From Punica granatum (Eukaryota; Streptophyta; Magnoliopsida; Myrtales; Lythraceae): DNA of 64,000 nucleotides. The notes below the pieces were generated by a model. The model made no database searches, was not told where the DNA came from, and saw only the letters and a program-made list of their open reading frames with translations. A program made the position numbers and the translations under genes. Location of the stretch: positions 23,038,274 to 23,102,273 of the forward strand of contig NC_045129.1 in the NCBI RefSeq assembly GCF_007655135.1, in the 5' to 3' direction. This document shows, one piece after another, positions 1-12,889 of this stretch. Position 1 is the stretch's first letter. Each line of letters opens with the position of its first letter.

Positions 1-483
1 AAATAAATGCCCATGGCTTAATAAAATTACAAGGTACATATACACCGCTCTTGAAATGGAAAAGACTCAAGTGGCTCGTAGGCCGACTCGATAGACTGTT
101 GCCGAAGTCGGGTAGAAGGCTTGCATGGAAGCATAGCACGATGCATGGTTCAGTGCTACAGGGACCGTGCTACCTAGGGATGGAGGCCCCCGACTCAAGG
201 GTATAAATTCCTTGAAATCGGGCGGGATTCTTTTCAAGGCCTAAGCGACAGTCGAACCGCGCGCCGTACCCCTACTTCGAACCCCTGTCTAACCTAGCTT
301 CCTAGATTGCCGCTCGTGGGATTTCAAGCGTGGTACCTAAATCCACTAGAATGATGCAATGCAAGTGCAGAAAAGTAAATGTGCAAGAAAAGTAAATGTA
401 CGGAAAGCGATAAATAAACATGCAAGCAAGCAAACGGATCGAGCCTGAACCCACTAAGTATATCCCCAGCGGAGTCGCCAACC
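1..483 (-). mobile_element. Element D: leader of a Tat-type LTR retrotransposon (partial)
   Basis: This is the internal leader of a minus-strand element whose 5' LTR lies at 484-5347; the rest of the element is beyond the left edge. Segments around 180-300 (a 'cccccgactcaaggg' block and a 'gaacccctgtctaacctagcttcc' block) recur next to the primer sites of element A (39530-39650) and element B (62320-62450), which identifies it as shared leader sequence. No coding region is seen here. Confidence 0.8.
463..480 (-). promoter_or_regulatory. Primer-binding site of element D
   Basis: The minus strand reads TGGCGACTCCGCTGGGGA starting three bases after the LTR end. The same site, with one or two changes, follows the LTR ends of A and B. 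This type of site is known from Ogre/Tat elements, where it pairs with a tRNA-Arg 3' end (from memory). It fixes the orientation of D as minus and shows that 484-5347 is a 5' LTR. Confidence 0.85.
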
Positions 484-3289
484 TGTACGGACCCGAATGT
501 GGACTCTCGTCGGGGCCCGCATTGCGCGCTTTTGGATCGCGCGGCTTGGGAGTGTCCACCTTCCCGTGGGGACGCGTGACGGACACGCGTGAGAGAAGGA
601 GTCGCCACTTATCATTTTACGACCCGTAGGTCGAAGGCGGATAAGTTACCCGAGTCTAGGGGTATGGAACACCTAGTTTGTTGTTAAGGCATTGATCTGT
701 GCAGAACCGGAAAATCCGTGTTCGGGGGTTCATGTTACGTGCAGGCCTATATCCCGCATGCCCTTTCGGTACTCTAGTTTGCTAGGCTTGCATGTTTTAT
801 GATTTACCGCATGAATTAAGCTGCACTCGGCTCGCACGTTTTGACACCGGAGATTCGGTGAATTAAACGATGTCGGTTGAGAAGCCGAGAGAGAAGTAAA
901 CCCGTATGTCGGGGAGTTGCTTCACAATCTTGCGTTACAGTTCATCGAACCGTGGAGGTTGAATCCCTGCGTGAACCAAAACCGCGAGTTCTTGGATTTA
1001 CTTGTATCTGGGCAAGCATTAGACCGATTCGATTAATTCGACTCTCGGACCGTTCGCTCACCGACTGGAATTCTTACAGAATAAATGTACAAAATAAAAT
1101 CCTTACAATGCTCTCGAAAACAATAAATACAAATTACAAATGGCCGAATTCCAGTCGACTCGCGTTCGGTTATTATTCCACTCTAACTCATCGTGAGTTT
1201 AGGGAAAAAGACCAAAGAACTGAAATTCAATGGACGCTCTCACTGAATAGGGCGTTGGACCCTGTGCTCGATGATTAGGGCGTTGAACCCTAATATTATT
1301 CGGCCTAGGGATCAGGCTCGACCCGTATGGCAAACAAGTGCGGAAAGATAACACGCAACATGTTAATAACAGACAAGGGGTTTTGTATTTACCGAATGTA
1401 CGTGGATTAACAAGTTTATTAATCCGGGGTATTTTTGGCATGCAAATCCTACCCTAGACAAACCAGCACGTGCCAATGTTTTAGCAGTCGACTTTGTTTT
1501 GAGAACCTGACAAAGAGAGTCAAATCTCATGTGTGTGGATTGATTTTACAGTTGTTCTGTATTGTGACACTGAATTTCCACTGAATTAGCCAAACTCGTG
1601 TTTTGACTCTAGATTTGGAATCTAGAATTCGTCCTAACCATTATCTAGTGTTTGGTTAGGTCGAGTGAAAGGTTAATCAGCATTTTGCATGTTTTCTGAC
1701 AGAGATAACCGTTCTAGTTACCCGAGTCTATGTTAGGATGACAGAAACTCATCAGTTAGATAAGAAAAGGCTATGCAGATGAACCTGCACCTGAACAGGT
1801 AGCCCGTTCTTATCCCGTACTGTAGTGTTTCTGTCATGCTAACCTTAAGAGTGTCGTTGAATTGTGAAATGACGATTTTGCCCTTTATTTGAAAATTGTT
1901 TTCAGAAAAGGGGAAACATCGCAGTGCGGGCCACCTCGGCCTGTAGCCGGTGTCGACCAATTCCCTGGATTGTCCAGGGTTATGCAAGAACCTCGAAAAA
2001 GCCAAAGAACCGGTCGGTCTGCCCAGAAGTGATCTAGAAAGATCTTCTGCATCATGACCTGAGTTACCTGGAATCAGGTAAAAACTCAAGTTGAGACACA
2101 GAAGCCCTTTTCAGTCGTCCATGCTACATCGGACCGCGCGTTTCGGGTTTTGAAATTGATAAGTTTGAACAGGGCACCGACGTCATTTGACAACTCATCG
2201 ACGCAAGTTATCAGTTAATGGCCAATTCGTGTAAACTTTATCAGTGTAAAGTGGGTTTAATCATGTGAGCGTCCCGATTAACCCGTTTGTGGAATTGATG
2301 CTTAAGGGTTATGCCGAATGCATTAATTGTGAAAACGATTCACGACTCGACGACCAAGACGATTCCATAAGGATCGAGGATAATTTGGTCCAATGACCGA
2401 AACTACCCTCATAACCGAATGGACCCGAATGAGTCATCGATACCCGAATCCATGCATGCTTTGTTTTGAAAAGACATTTTCATGCGATATTGCGACGATA
2501 ATGTAAATTGCAAATTACACGAAAGCCGAGAACAGACTCAAAACGGGAAGAGGAAGCCTCATGCAACCCGTACGAGTCTAAGAGGCTCTCGGCCACTTCT
2601 CTTTGGAGATAGCCGAGAAGTCCCATGGCCCGAATGGGGTTCCACGAGGTTTACCTGTCTCGTTTCGAATCATTTCTCGCATGCTCAAACGACAAACATG
2701 ATAAATGACACGATTAAACGAAAATCGGTATTGCCATGATTTGAATAACGCATTCGAAAATGCAAACATGCACAAACAAGTTATTTAAGGAATCGATAAA
2801 ACAATACCGACTTCATGCATGTAAGAAAACACGAGAAGACTCGGGAATCGAACTTGGATCGGGCTAAGAAGGCCGTTCTTAACCCGAGGAAAGCAAGCCA
2901 AGTCTCGGTTACCTCTTCTTGAGGCAAACCCGAGAGCTCTTTTGCTTATTTCGGGTCGGGAAGGTCCTCCGAGGGTCGATCCAAACGTTTCCCGACATGC
3001 TAACATGTTAATCGAGGATAAACATGCATGATATAATGTAAAAAGTGCATAAACATGAAGTCTTGCAAGTGAACATGCTTTGTGCACCATATTACTCCAT
3101 AGACATGCAAATAATGTAAAAAGCCCTAACTCCTCTAAGTCAAGAGTGATTTACCTACCCTCGGGATACGAAGAAAGAGTCAGGGAATTGTTCGAGAGTC
3201 GGGTGACTCGGTTGAACGCTTGAAAGAATGCTCGGGTGCAAGGACATGCACGTTCGGGGAGCTAGGTGCACAGGAGGCCGGCTGGCGTG

Positions 3290-3395
3290 CGGCTGTGCTC
3301 GTGGCTGGACTCGCGGGCGCGCGGCTGTGCGCGCGGGCGCGCTGCTGTGCGCGCGTGCGCGCGGCTGGACGCGCGAGTGTGCGGCTACGGGTGCA
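3290..3395. other. CpG-rich alternating purine-pyrimidine tract in LTR D
   Basis: The sequence consists mostly of alternating cg/tg/gc dinucleotides, for example gcgcgctgctgtgcgcgcg, and is far more GC rich than its surroundings. It is absent from the corresponding part of LTR A. Such tracts can adopt left-handed DNA; no function can be inferred. Confidence 0.6.
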
Positions 3396-3741
3396 CTGTT
3401 CACCCGAGAGCACGATCTTCACCCGAACTGAGGAAATCAACCTGAAATGATGAGCAAATGACTTCAAACCAAAAATCTAATTTCGTGAATGAATTCCTTG
3501 GGTCCAAAACATGTGGTCCATGGAGTTTGAGAAGTTTTGAACTTAAGTCGGGATGATGAACATCGGCTTCCGACTTAAGAAACTCAAAGCTTTTTTCGGG
3601 TTTGCTTCGATTTTTCTCTCTTGGTTTTGAAGTGTTGAAGCTTGCTGGTTCTTGGCTATGGAGTTGAGAGCTTTTCTTGAGGGAGAAAGCTTGGAGAGAG
3701 TGTGCAAGAGGAGAAGTGATTATCTTAATCACTTTTGGGCC

Positions 3742-3750
3742 ATTTATAGG
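3742..3750 (-). promoter_or_regulatory. Putative TATA box of LTR D
   Basis: The minus strand reads CCTATAAATGG in the context GCCTATA, and the matching position in LTRs A (33041, 43921) and B (49104) keeps a GCCTATA core. It lies about 1.6 kb into the LTR, so transcription would start near 3710, with a long R-U5 of about 3.2 kb. Confidence 0.5.
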
Positions 3751-5347
3751 CAAAGCTAATGACACAATTAGCAAAAGCAAGTGCTCTTAACCCCGATGCT
3801 TAGAAAATATCAAGCCTCATCCTCTTCCATTGCATTAATGAAGAAGAGATAAGACATTGATGAGCATTGATGAGCATTGATGGAGGCTTGAGTGTTGTCT
3901 TCAAACTCTTGGATATTTTCAAGCAAGAGTGCAAGTTGGCTTCTTGCATTGAAGAAGAAGAAGAAGCTTCTAGAGTAAAGGGTGACTCATCTTGAATAGC
4001 CCGTGGGTCCCACGACCGAAGAGGAGAAACCGGGAAAAAGCTCGGGTCTCGATTGATCGCGCATTCGATGTTCGTGGTTTGAATTGAACGTCGAATTATC
4101 GATATACGCGAGGAAATGGATTTAATGAGTCCGAGATTGGCATTTTCCATGAGAAATTGCCAAATGTCTGTAAGAGGCTTGGAAGCCAGTTTTGCTCCTT
4201 TTATGCATTCAGAGCAAGGTTACCCACTTCTGACAGCATATCTTGTATCTGCATCCCACGTCGGTCATTTTGACATAAATTGTCAAATTACGTGAGCCCT
4301 TGTCCCTTTAGCCGGTAAATACAAATATGGAGCCGGAGATGTCCTAGGAGGCCGAAACTGGATTTCTCAGATTGCTTTCTGAGTTTCTTGGGCGATCCGG
4401 AGATTACTGCTATCTCTGTTTGCTGAGATCGGGCCTCTAAGGATATGAAAAGTGCATCTGAGACCCTTAAAGCACTGCTCGAGGGGTCTAGATGAGTTGT
4501 GTGATTCATTCCGACAATCCCACATTGAGCCTTGAGAAGGCTAGCATTGTGTAAGGTAAGCATCCGGCGTCAAGTTTCCCCAAAGAGGACCTCCGGATAT
4601 GGATTTTCACTGAAAATGGCCTTTTGTGCCTTTCGGAGGTTACTCGGGAAACCGTGAAGGGTTTTGCTGTCTGTTTTGCCCAATTGCGAATGTCCGCTGG
4701 AGTTTTCAGGGCAATGTAGTGTGAACTTCGTTTGCCGTAATTCCATCAGACCAGTATCCGGTTACGCTCTTCCGAAGAAGGGTATACCCGTTTGGTCATT
4801 CGGAAGTCATTCAGAGTGTCTGTATGGCTTCTAAAAGACAATATGAAGCATTGCTCGTGCTCTGTATGATTGAGGGGCATGGCCGCATCTGATATTTGAA
4901 ATTAACTTTTCTTCGAGAAACCGGCATTTTTGGACTTCCACTGAAAAGTTGTCTGTATACAGAAAGTTGTTCTGTATAGAGCAGATGATTTGCAAAATGC
5001 CGTTGGGGACACTTTTCATCTGTTTGGCATTGGAGTGGATTTTTGGGGTCCAATATTGGCTGTCTTCCGATGATCGAGCGAACTATCGGAAAATAGAACT
5101 GTCCGTGTGATATACTGAAAATGCCGGTTTTGGATATTGCTGAGCTCTCTAGTCACTCTATTACCCTTTGGTGACCCCTGGAGTCCTTCTGTCATATGCA
5201 TGTGTCATTTGCCCGATTTTGCCGACTTGAGGATGAATAGTGATTTTCTGCTCTGTTAAGTCGTTTTTCTGTATTCTGCTCAGGTTGTGGCTTGGATCAT
5301 TGCTGATATCATCGTTTGGAAAGGTGAGCCAAAATGGGGTGCTGACA

Positions 5348-6506
5348 GCATGGAATCACTATCTTCTTCTTCTTGAGTCTCAATATCCCCACTCTCCATC
5401 ATAATCATGGTCCGCTTGTTTGGACATTGGGAAGCAATGTGACCCGAGCCCAAACAACGAAAACATTTGATATCACGATTTCTTTGAGGTTCAGAAAAAG
5501 TTTTACCCTTATCCTTGTTGTTGGCTTGGGTCTTGTAGGTGTCTCCCTTTGGCTTATAATCAGTCTTCTCGTCCGGTTTCGTAGAAGAACCCCACTTCGA
5601 TCTCCAAGACACTGAACTAGGAGCTTCTACCTTTGAAGATGTTCGACCCCCTCTCTTGAGCTGCCTCTCAACCTTCATGGTCATGTGTACCACGTCGTCA
5701 ATCTCCACGTAATGTTGCAGCTCAACTACATTGGCAATCTCCCGATTAAGGCCACAGATGAATCGAGCCATGGTTGCTTCTCGGTCCTCCTCAACATTAC
5801 CACGTATCATGGCTATTTCCATCTCCTTGTAATAATCCTCCACCGACTTGGAACCTTGCTTCAGACTTTGCAACTTCAAGTGTAAGTCCCGATAATAATG
5901 GGCAGGAACAAACCTTTTTCTCATTACTGCTTTCATTTCCTCCCAAGTATCAATACGAGGTTCACGATTCCTGCGTCTACTCACAGTTAATTGGTCCCAC
6001 CAAACAATGGCATAATCAGTGAAAGCAACTGCAGCCAATTTAACTTTCTTTTCCTCTGAATAATTACGACAATCAAACACAAGCTCAACCTTCCTCTCCC
6101 ATTCAATGTAAACATCGGGGTCGTTTTTACCTTGGAATGGAGGTATGATCAGCTTAATCGAACCTGTGTTATGGTCCACGGCGTCTCTTCTCCAGTGCTC
6201 CCTACAAATGAAATGCCTTGGTCTGCCTCCTCTTCCTCTACCTCTCCCCCAAGTGGCATCGGAGGCCACTTCCTCTTCTTCATCATATGCTTCTTCATCA
6301 AGAGTATCAACGGATGGTTGTCGGTGGGGTCTCCTAATCCGTGGCACGGGCGCAGGTTGAAGCCGTTCCAACCGTTCGTCTTGCCTAACCAACCTTTCTC
6401 GGAATTCACCGAAAACCATGTTCATGCGCTCAAACTGTTGTTGCATGGCTCGTAACGTCATGTTCAGATCAGGTCCTCTGTTGTCTCCACTATTTTCCTG
6501 TGACAT
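5348..6506 (-). pseudogene. gag: Truncated gag gene of chromovirus-like gypsy element E
   Basis: The reading frame starts at the ATG at 6506 and stays open for 386 codons until it runs into LTR D at 5347, adding about 22 LTR-derived residues before a stop. The product is a Ty3/gypsy capsid protein. After an acidic and Arg/Gly-rich N-terminal part, the retrotransposon Gag core is seen in motifs such as IIPPFQGKNDPDVYIEWE, AIVWWDQL and MRKRFVPAHYYRDLHLKL, followed by a basic linker and one zinc knuckle, CFRCLGSGHIASQC (CX2CX4HX4C), that packages element RNA. The knuckle is intact and no internal stop is seen, so gag was open when D inserted. Everything after Gag (protease to integrase) is missing from this side. 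Lineage within gypsy is an inference from the Gag core and the Met-tRNA primer site. Confidence 0.85.
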
Positions 6507-7158
6507 GATAAAATATGCAATTATAAGATTCTCACGCGCTCCCTCACGTGTTTACACTCAGCAAGATGTCACTCAAAACACTCGTGTTTTCACTCAAAAT
6601 AGGCTTTTATCCTCTGATGTTCTCACACACTCTTGTCTTTTTCCTCTCTTAATTTCCTCTTCAAAGTTCTAGGGCAACTAATCAATCCGATCGCAAGGCA
6701 GAAAATGAGTTCAACCCGAACAACTTATAATATTAGATCCAAAGAAAATGATATGACACAATTTGACCCAACGACGTAGTTCATGGATTGATAGAAGACA
6801 CTAAGTACGGAAGAGCTACTATGACAGGTCAACTTAACGCCAAGACGATTAGAACATAAAGACAACAAATTGTGCAATAAATTCTTCGCCCATGAAGACA
6901 GCAAATGGTGCTACGAACAACACCCAATGATACCTCCTTTTTTTTCACTTTTTCTTTCTTTTTTTTTGCACTTTTTCTTTCTTTTTTTTTTTCTTTTTTT
7001 TGCACTTTTTTTTCTTCTTTTTTTTTTGACGATTTAGATAGCTAAGATCAAATCAGACAAGATTAATGGAAAGGATAGAAATGAAAGCTATATCTAAAGA
7101 TTCTAGAATAAAGAAAAAGAAAAGAACAAGGATAGATGAAACCTCGATTTGGAACTTA
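6507..7158 (-). mobile_element. Element E untranslated leader, with T-rich tract
   Basis: This is the region between the primer site and the gag start. It is AT rich, and 6940-7032 is nearly pure T/C on the plus strand (A/G on the element's sense strand), with repeated 'tttgcactttttctttc' units. No gene is seen. Confidence 0.65.
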
Positions 7159-7171
7159 GGCTCTGATACCA
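7159..7171 (-). promoter_or_regulatory. Primer-binding site of element E (initiator tRNA-Met type)
   Basis: The minus strand reads TGGTATCAGAGCC two bases downstream of the LTR end. This is the standard plant Ty1/Ty3 primer site complementary to the 3' end of initiator tRNA-Met. It marks 7174-7962 as a 5' LTR and fixes the minus orientation shared with the gag gene. Confidence 0.92.
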
Positions 7172-7173
7172 AA

Positions 7174-7962
7174 TGATGCGAACCCCACGAGACCTGCCGC
7201 AAGACCCGACAACAAAGACTGGAAATCGAACCCGAATCGCCAATAGAGATTAAGAGGGATAGAATACTGACCCGATGGTTATAGAAAACCAAGAACCAAT
7301 ATTATAAAGGAATGAAATATTGACCCGATGGTTATAGAAAACCAAGAACCAATATTATAAATAGCCGAGAATTACAAGCATCCAAGCTTACAATCACGGA
7401 AGGTTGCCGAAGAACAACTTGGAGGAAAATTCTCACCCGCGTAGTTTGATAAGTGTCTCTAATCAGATATTCAGCCTCCTTTACATAAGCCTAGAAGAAT
7501 CTGGAAACTAATAAACTTGGCAACTGGAATATCTTTAGTTTCCTAAAACCGGAATTAATAGAGGAAACTAAATAAAGGCTCCCCTAGAATATTTGGTAGT
7601 CTTTTTATTCCTTATTCAGCATCTCTTGGCTTTCCTTATGCGTCTACTCTCATCTTAGATGGGCTATTGACCATCTCAAGACAAGTTAATTGGGTAAGGC
7701 CCTTTAGAGACCAATTCGAATTAGTCTCCTCTTGGCCCAAAAAACCCACAAATGAGCTCTCCACAGCTTGTTGGATTTGTCTTGCCTTCGCTCGTGTGAT
7801 TGGTCCACTCGGAACATGTAACCTCCGAGATCTTGTGCATCAGCTCCCTCTTCACGAATCCCACTTCCGAGCTCGTGTGCTTCAGCCCCATCATCGTGCC
7901 CACGATCCTCATCACGAAGTCCTTCCGACCTAAGCTCGTCGGTTTGACCCCGAGTCGTATCA
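7174..7962 (-). repeat. 5' LTR of element E (789 bp)
   Basis: On the minus strand it starts TGATACGACTC (7962) and ends GGTTCGCATCA (7174), bounded by TGAT...ATCA, just before the Met primer site. A 53-bp period tandem duplication lies at about 7268-7373 (unit beginning tgacccgatgg). The sequence resumes at 7963 as an LTR of another family, so E inserted into that LTR. Confidence 0.85.
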
Positions 7963-10900
7963 CTTCCAAGTCGGTTTGAGCTACCAAAACCCATCAAACA
8001 CCTCCCCACACAACCCTAGGGTGTCAAGGAGTCAAGAAATCCAAGAAAAACCCGTCGGTTTAACCCTAGGAAGAAGAAACAGCCCGACTGCCCAGTCGGG
8101 TCGAAATTTCCGACTTTTGTGCGGTTTTCTTGTAGATTGGGTCGATCCGAGACTCTTTTCAGAAAACGACCACCACAGTCACCTCCGGGGGTCAGTTAGG
8201 AGTTAGGAGCCGCTGACCTTGCCTCAAAATTCCATCGGGAGCCTCTGTGGCGACGTCCGACCCGACTTGTGCCAGTCGGGTCTGTTCAGTTTCTAGCCGG
8301 GTCTGTTAAGGCTATTCGGGTCTGTGCAAGGCCAAAACAGCCCAAACCTGACCCAATAAAGGTCCAACCTGACTTTTTGCAGTCCCATCCCGTATCTCGG
8401 GATTAGGTATGACCATTCCCGACTTAGAGGAGTTAGAACTTTTACATTTTTGTTGTGTTTACGGAGTCATAAGGCGTTTTTATGCAAGTTTCACTTCCAA
8501 ACTTTAATATTATGCAATTTCCTTATTATATCATGCATGTTTATCCTTGAATAACATGTCAACATGTCGGGAAACACTTGGATCGTAGTTGGGAAAAACA
8601 TCCCGACCCGGGCAAGGCAAAGAGCTCACAGTTTACCCTCCATGAGAGGTGGCCGAATGTTCTCTTGCTCCTTTCAGGCAAGGAACGGTCTTCTTGGCCC
8701 GATCCAAGTTCGATTCCCGAGTTTCCTCGTATTTTCCTACGTGCATGAAGCCGGTATTGTTTTATCAATTCCTTAAATAATATGTTTTTGCATGTTTTAC
8801 TTGTTTGAATGTGTTATTTAAATCATGGCAATACCGACTTTCGTTTAATTGTATTATTCAACATGTTTGTTGTTTGAGCATGCGAGAAATGATTCGAAAC
8901 GAGACGGGGAAAACTCATGGAACCCGATGTGGGCCATGAGACCTTTTGATTTTCTCCAAGGAGAAATGGCCGAGTGTCTCTTAGACTCGTACAGGGTTGC
9001 ATGAGGCTTCCTCTCCCCATTTTAAGTCCGTTCTCAGATTTGGTGTAATTTGCAATCTACATTATTGTCGCAATATCGCATGAAAATGTCGTTTTCAAGC
9101 AAACTTGCATGGATTCGTGTATCGAGGACTCATTCGGATCCATTCGGTTATAAGGGTATTGTCGGTCATTTGACCGAATTATCCTTGATCATTATGGAAT
9201 CGTCTTGGTCGCTGAGTCACGAATCGTTTTCATAATTAATGCATTCGGCAACAACCTTAAGCATTAATTCCACGAACAGGTTAATCGGGAGGTTCACACG
9301 GTTAATTCATTCAATTTAAATAAGTTTGCACGAATTGGACATTAACTGATAACTCGCGTCGATGAGTTGTCAAATGACGTTAGTGCCCTTTTAAAACTTA
9401 TCAATTTCAAAACCGAAAACGCGCGGTCCGATGTAGCATGGACGTCTGAAAAGGGCTTTTATGTCTCAACTTGAGTTTTTACCTGATTTCAGGTAACTTA
9501 GGTCAAGATACATAAGATCTTTCTAGATGACTTCCGGACAGATCGATTGATTCTTTGGCTTTTTCGGGGTTCTTGCATAACCCTGGACGATCTAGGGAAT
9601 TGGTCGACACCGGCTACAGACCGAGGTGGCCCGCACTGCGATGTTTCCCCTTTTCTGAAAACAATTTTCAAATAAATGGCAAAATCGTCTTTTCACAATT
9701 CAGCGACACCTCTAGGGTTAGCTTGACAGAAACACTACAGTACGGGATAGGAACGAGCTACCTATGCAGGTGCAAGTTCATCTGCATAGCCTCTTCTTAT
9801 CTAACTGATGAGTTTATGTCATCCTATCATAGACTCGGGTAACTAGAACGGTTATCTCTGTCACAAAACATGCAAAATCCTGATTAATCATTCACTCGAT
9901 CTAACCAAATGCTAGACAATGGTTAGGGGAACTCTAGGTTCCAAATCTAGAGTCAAAACACGAGTTTGGTTAATTCAGTTGTATTTCAGTGTCACAATAC
10001 AGAACAACTGTAAAAACAATCCACACACACGAGATTTGACTCTCTTTGTCAAGTTCTCAAAACAAAACCGAATGCTAAAACATTGGCACGTGCTTGTTTG
10101 TCTAGGATAGGATTTGTATGCCAAAATACCTCGGATTAACAAATTGTTAAAACATGTACACTCGATAATAACAAACACATTGTCTGTTATTTACCTGCCG
10201 CGTGTTATCTTTCAGGACTTGTTTGTCATGCGGGTCGAGTCTGATCCCTAGACCGAATAATATTAGGATTCAACGCCGTAATCATCAAGCATAGGGTCCA
10301 ATGCCCTAATTATCACTCACAGGGTCCAACGCCCTATTCATTGAGGGCGCATGTCGAATTTCAGTTTTTCGGTGTTTCCTTAAACTCACAGTGAGTTAGA
10401 GCGGAATAATAACCGAATGCAAACTGACTGAGATTCACCCATTTATAATAATGATTTGATGTATTTTTGAGAGCTCATTGTAAGGATTTTTGTTTTGTAC
10501 ATTCAATATGTAAGAATCTCAGTTGGCGAGCAAACGGTCCGAGAGTAGAATCATTCGAATCGGTTTCATGCTTGCCCAAAGGAAAGTAAATCTAAGATCT
10601 CGCGGTTCTGGTTCAGGCAGGGATTCAACCTCCATGTTTTGATGAACTGTATCGCAAGATTGTGAACTAATTCCCCGACATACAGATTTACTTCTCTCTC
10701 GGCTTCTCAACCAACATCGTTTAATTCATCGAATTTACGGTGTCAAAACGTGTGAGCCAAGCACAGCTTAATTCACGTGATGAATAAATAAAACATGCAA
10801 GCCTAGCAAACCAGAGTACCGAAAGGGCGTGCGGGATATAGGCCCACATGTAACATGAACCCCCGAACTCGGACTTTCCGGTTCCGCATAGACCATTGCC

Positions 10901-11102
10901 TTAGCAAAACTAGGTGTTTCATACCTCTAGACCCGGGTAACTTATCCGCCATCGACCTTCGGGTCGTAAAATGATAAGTAGCGACTCCTTCTCTCACGCG
11001 TGTCCGTCACGCGTCCCCACGGGAATGTGGACACTCCCAAGCCGCGCGATCCAAAAGCGCGGGATGCGGGCCCCGACGAGAGTCCACATTCGAGTCCATA
11101 CA
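7963..11102 (+). repeat. Element F: 3' part of a plus-strand Tat-type LTR
   Basis: The reverse complement of LTRs A and D is seen throughout, for example at 8560-8780, 9540-9850 and 10780-11100, and it ends ...GAGTCCATACA at 11102, matching the terminal GGTCCGTACA of the family. No primer site follows, so this is a 3' LTR or solo LTR rather than a 5' LTR. Its first part lies beyond element E to the left. Relative to A many transitions and small indels are visible. Confidence 0.82.
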
Positions 11103-12268
11103 AGATTGTTTGGATGGAAGGAGATAGCGTGCTAAATAAAGGAACATTTTGAAACTTTGTGTTTTTTTAAAAAATTTTAAAAATTCATGCTAGATTAGAA
11201 AATTTTTGAATAGTACATGTTTTTTTTAGGGTAAAAACCCAAAATCAAATAGGAGAGACCTAAGCACCATACTTGCCTTTTCATGGAAACCTTAGTGCCT
11301 GGCTCTTCTATTGCCCATATAATTAATATCAGTACCAAAACTATGATCACACTTATATTACTATATTAAAAAAGGACAAAGTATAATTTTAGTACTAACC
11401 TTTCTTTTCTATTTCAATGCTTTTGTAACTTTTACTATTTATAATGATGAGTTGTAATCTCCACATCAGAGACGGCCAATAAGTAATTAACACTTGGCAA
11501 TTTTTCATATTATTATAATTATTACCGACTAGTGATTCAATGACTCTAGTTCCGGCTCATAACAACTATCAAACCAACAATGACCGTACCAGTCGTCTTC
11601 TTCTACCTTTTCTTCAATGATGGCAGGCAAGAACCTGAACCTCTCTCCGCTCAGTCTCTTGTGTTCTCTTCTCCACTTCTTTGTAGAGTTGAGCTTCCCG
11701 GCTCCCCATCTCTTCTATTCTTCTTATTTCCTCTTGATTTGTGTCTTTTCCTTTTCGTGATGCCATGATGAGCGTACTTTGTTCTCTTAGACGAATTTGG
11801 GGCAACCTAAAAATCTATAAATCGTAGCTTGGGCATGGGTTGTTTCTAATTCTGCCTATATCCAGTAAGAAAAAAGAGCTTTGATATATTGGAATTTGGT
11901 GAGGCTAGCGCATCTCCAAGCTCGGTAGCGGCACCATCCAATTCACAACCGACTCAAAGAAAACTAACCAAGCCCTTGCTTGTAAGAGCCCGGGTAAGGA
12001 ATTAGTGCTCAGAAATCGTTGGTCTTGCTGCCTTTTGTATATAGAACTCAATGATAGAAGCGTACATAGTAACAGAGATTTGGGAGGAAGAATAATTTCT
12101 GATGCAAAGGAGCTGTAAATCGGTGAGAGGAAAGGTGTTGCATAGTGGATTGCGGAAGAGACAACGCACAAACACAAGCATCTTTTTTCGTCTCCATCTC
12201 TCCTATCCTATGCTCTGCTCCACGACTGAAATGAGCGTCCTTTTGATCGAGTGAAAACGAATATGACA
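11103..12268. other. AT-rich intergenic DNA, no gene recognised
   Basis: This is the single-copy-looking flank between LTR F and element G. Short frames occur on the minus strand (11614-11766, Lys/Glu-rich; 12048-12180) but none has a recognisable domain or splice context, so I call no gene. Confidence 0.5.
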
Positions 12269-12273
12269 AATTT

Positions 12274-12804
12274 TGATGTGTTTCAGATTGCAATCCAACT
12301 CGTATTCGAATTTGCGGGTCCAAACTCATATTCTAGATGACTCTAGAACATGAATTTAGCTTAATTAGATATTAAGTTTCTGATATTGCTATAATATAGT
12401 TTCTCTTAATTATATATTATTTACTATGTTAGCTTGAGTCAGTAGTCTTAAGTTTCCTATTTTAGATTATTACCTTACTCTATTTTAGGAAAGTAATCTA
12501 AAGGAGATTAGATATCAGTTTTTTATTTTAGAGTCAAGGGGGCGTCTTCCCTCTATATAAATATGCACTTTATTGTAAGAGAAGAAGATAGACTTTGATG
12601 AATATTTGAATGAAATTGCCTAGAGCGTTTCCTCTATTTTCTTATCTAAACAAGTCTCTTGTTTAGTGGCGAAAATCCTTATCCTTGAGCGTGGCAAATC
12701 AACCCGACTTTTCTTACTCGAGGCAAGTCATCTTATCGAGTGAGTTCTGTTGGTTCTACCCTCCACCCTTCTTTCTTACCCAGTTCTAGTTCGTGAGCTT
12801 ATCA
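12274..12804 (+). repeat. 5' LTR of element G (531 bp)
   Basis: Direct repeat of 13927-14471, bounded by TGATGTG and TTATCA. It contains a TATATAAATA box at 12554-12563. The Met primer site follows two bases after its end. Confidence 0.93.
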
Positions 12805-12889
12805 TTTGGTATTAAAGCGAAGGTTCTATTCTTGTTGGCCGAGTGAACACACGTATGATTGAGTGGATTTTACTAAATATGCAGAGATA

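Larger units (their letters stand above)
484..5347 (-). repeat. 5' LTR of element D (about 4.9 kb)
   Basis: On the minus strand it begins TGTCAGCACCCC (5347) and ends GGGTCCGTACA (484), a TG...CA-bounded LTR followed by the primer site. It shares long stretches with the LTRs of A, A' and F, including the U3 end and the start of the plus-strand sequence near 484-900, but its central part (about 3150-3450) is different and very CpG rich. It is inserted in the gag gene of element E. The other end and target duplication lie outside the window (left-of-insertion bases are gcatg at 5348). Confidence 0.88.

Noticed and set aside
3842..3895. Short repeats 'gagcattgat' in LTR D as a regulatory array
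   Set aside because: Only two or three copies, shared with other LTRs as simple-sequence variation; nothing indicates binding sites.
11614..11766. A short Lys/Glu-rich minus-strand frame that could be an exon
   Set aside because: About 50 codons, no homologue I recognise, and no convincing splice partner nearby.
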